A stretch of 64,000 nt of DNA from Anaerolinea thermolimosa (GTDB taxonomy: Bacteria; Chloroflexota; Anaerolineae; Anaerolineales; Anaerolineaceae). This document shows, piece after piece, positions 62,931-64,000 of this stretch (positions are counted from its first letter, which is position 1; every line of letters starts with the position of its first letter). The DNA is taken from the NCBI RefSeq assembly GCF_001050195.2, contig NZ_DF967965.1, positions 1,691,150-1,755,149 of the forward strand, given 5' to 3'. A program made the translations under genes and the position numbers. The notes under the pieces are model-generated. The model was not told where the DNA came from. It searched no databases and saw only the letters and a list, made by a program, of their open reading frames with translations.

Positions 62931-63908
62931 TCACTCCGGATATTCAGCGTGCCATTGTACACCGATCGGTTCAGGTTGATAAAATTCATTCCATGGGCGA
63001 GCCAAGGCGTTGACGAGAGAAGTCACACGCTCCATACGATCTCGAGCAGTAGTGTTCAAGAAATCTAAACGCGCTTGCCCTGTAAACTCCGTCGCTTCCT
63101 TCCACACAGCCCTTCCCACAGCTACTCCAGAAGCTCCCGCAAGACAAGCCGCCGTGACCTGGCGCATATAGGTTTCTATTCCCACAGAGGCCGATAACAA
63201 TACCCATGGTACAACACTTGCCTCACTAAGAGCCGTGCATGCCTTGCGCCACTCCATTTCATCGGATACTGCCTCAATATCCAGTGGAAATTCGGCTTTT
63301 AAAACATCCACTCCCAGGGGCGTCAGGCGACGCGCAGTTTCAACAACTACCCACTTGCGCTCATCAGGAGCGAGTTTTTTACGAGAAGGATCGATCGAAT
63401 AGGAAAGCGGCTCAAGAAACAGTGGAAGGTCTTCGCGAGCGCAAAGATCGGCAACCTCTCTAACCAGGGTTTCAATCATCGAGGCCGTCGGCGCATTGGG
63501 ATGATAATATACCAGCAGTTTTACAGCACTGGCTCCCATACGGCGAGTTTTCGCTACGCTCCAACCGGGTAAAATTTTGCTCTCACGGGCATCCGGGTTA
63601 CCCGAATACCCTGAAGCCTCTACTGCCACCAGCATACCCGTCGTCCCGGGTAACGCCCCTGTAGCGATAATTTGAGCCGCACTCAACTCAGGATCAACCA
63701 GAACCGCGCTACTAACGGGAGCAAGAGCCCGAACCAGATCCACTTTAAAAAAGATCATTTCATCGCGGGTAGTGGCAGCGGGGTCATCAGGATGCAATAA
63801 CTGGCGCAAATTATTGCGGTGATCCAGTGCACAAATCGCAAAGACTCCTCGCCCCGTCGAGGTCTGCTGTAAACCACGAATTTTACCGATCGAAAGAGTT
63901 TTTGACAT
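62931..63908 (-). CDS. LacD/YihT-type class I aldolase
   Basis: A 325-residue Schiff-base aldolase of the tagatose-1,6-bisphosphate aldolase LacD group, which also includes YihT of sulfoquinovose catabolism. [13 protein letters not shown] near the N-terminus is the hallmark. The likely Schiff-base lysine lies in [11 protein letters not shown] (about 198-208); PLFLEPLSY and [11 protein letters not shown] form the phosphate-binding end. The exact ketose phosphate is uncertain: tagatose-1,6-bisphosphate, a deoxy or sulfo analogue. It is the first visible gene of the minus operon. Confidence 0.85.
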   Translation of the reverse strand: MSKTLSIGKIRGLQQTSTGRGVFAICALDHRNNLRQLLHPDDPAATTRDEMIFFKVDLVRALAPVSSAVLVDPELSAAQIIATGALPGTTGMLVAVEASGYSGNPDARESKILPGWSVAKTRRMGASAVKLLVYYHPNAPTASMIETLVREVADLCAREDLPLFLEPLSYSIDPSRKKLAPDERKWVVVETARRLTPLGVDVLKAEFPLDIEAVSDEMEWRKACTALSEASVVPWVLLSASVGIETYMRQVTAACLAGASGVAVGRAVWKEATEFTGQARLDFLNTTARDRMERVTSLVNALARPWNEFYQPEPIGVQWHAEYPE

Positions 63909-64000
63909 TTTTCCTCTGATTATCCCTTCTCAGGAGAGTTGGTTGAATTTATCACCGGTTAAATTTTAGCACCGTTGGTAAAACTGACTTTCCGATACCG
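63909..64000. other. Right edge, upstream region of the minus-strand sugar operon
   Basis: These 92 bases hold no gene. On the minus strand a TGCTAAAAT element (extended -10-like) is present, with GAGGA just before the aldolase start. An ACCGGT palindrome near 63954 might be part of an operator, but nothing decisive is visible. Confidence 0.4.

Noticed and set aside
1-64000. Prophage, integrative element or transposon
   Set aside because: No integrase, transposase, phage structural gene or flanking attachment repeats were seen; gene content is core or metabolic.

Overview
The window is chromosomal DNA of roughly even base composition, densely packed with genes on both strands, and most likely from a member of the Chloroflexota, class Anaerolineae. 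That assignment rests on gene content: an exported NBR1/Ig-like protein with a Pro/Thr linker, a MoxR/DUF58/DUF4129 operon, two ClpP paralogues, and a large sugar-catabolism island. It is an inference, because no rRNA is present. I see no phage, transposase, integrase or CRISPR array.

Layout. 0-7.2 kb: the end of an exported Ig-like protein, a Dus tRNA-modification enzyme, an MFS carrier, then a tightly overlapping set with a low-molecular-weight phosphatase, a fructosamine-kinase-family protein, a membrane GTPase and a saccharopine-dehydrogenase-like reductase. 7.3-16.2 kb: a lipoprotein glycosidase, an overlapping operon pcp / membrane protein / Gfo-Idh oxidoreductase / lycopene cyclase, the MoxR-DUF58-DUF4129 operon, and a fatty-acid-hydroxylase-type diiron enzyme. 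16.2-19.8 kb: a promoter, a tandem glycine riboswitch and a terminator controlling gcvH-gcvPA-gcvPB. 19.8-22.8 kb: an orphan Flp pilin, a membrane phosphoesterase with a degenerate metal motif, and leucyl aminopeptidase.

22.8-34.7 kb is mostly information processing and protein quality control: tRNA-Leu(UAG), trigger factor, clpP (carrying an apparently exact in-frame 627-bp tandem duplication), a HAD phosphatase, rlmN, ftsY, prfB with a programmed +1 frameshift, a second HAD phosphatase, a Rel-type (p)ppGpp enzyme, moeA, a VKOR-family protein and a small Cys/acidic protein. 34.8-41.2 kb: an MFS carrier, a methyltransferase, then a membrane-proteolysis-flavoured operon (site-2 protease, HEAT-repeat protein, anchored MA-type peptidase, acylphosphatase) and a Met-rich exported protein. 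41.2-48.3 kb: the repair genes uvrB and mfd with pth. 48.3-51.3 kb: a queuosine-precursor transporter, a mutarotase-like protein, a DUF1684 protein and a second clpP.

51.4-63.9 kb is a two-armed carbohydrate locus that converges at 58.7 kb. The plus arm encodes a GH5-like glycosidase, a URO-D-family protein, GH32, GH130, a zinc alcohol dehydrogenase and an SDR. The minus arm encodes a LacD-type aldolase, a GatZ/KbaZ-like protein, a Gfo/Idh oxidoreductase and two TIM-barrel isomerases. None of the glycosidases in this arm has an evident signal peptide, so the locus looks like cytoplasmic processing of imported oligosaccharides followed by ketose interconversion and aldol cleavage. The transporter and regulator must lie outside the window. 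The findings I would check first are the clpP duplication, the unusual composition of the sugar locus, the membrane-proteolysis operon and the degenerate phosphoesterase.
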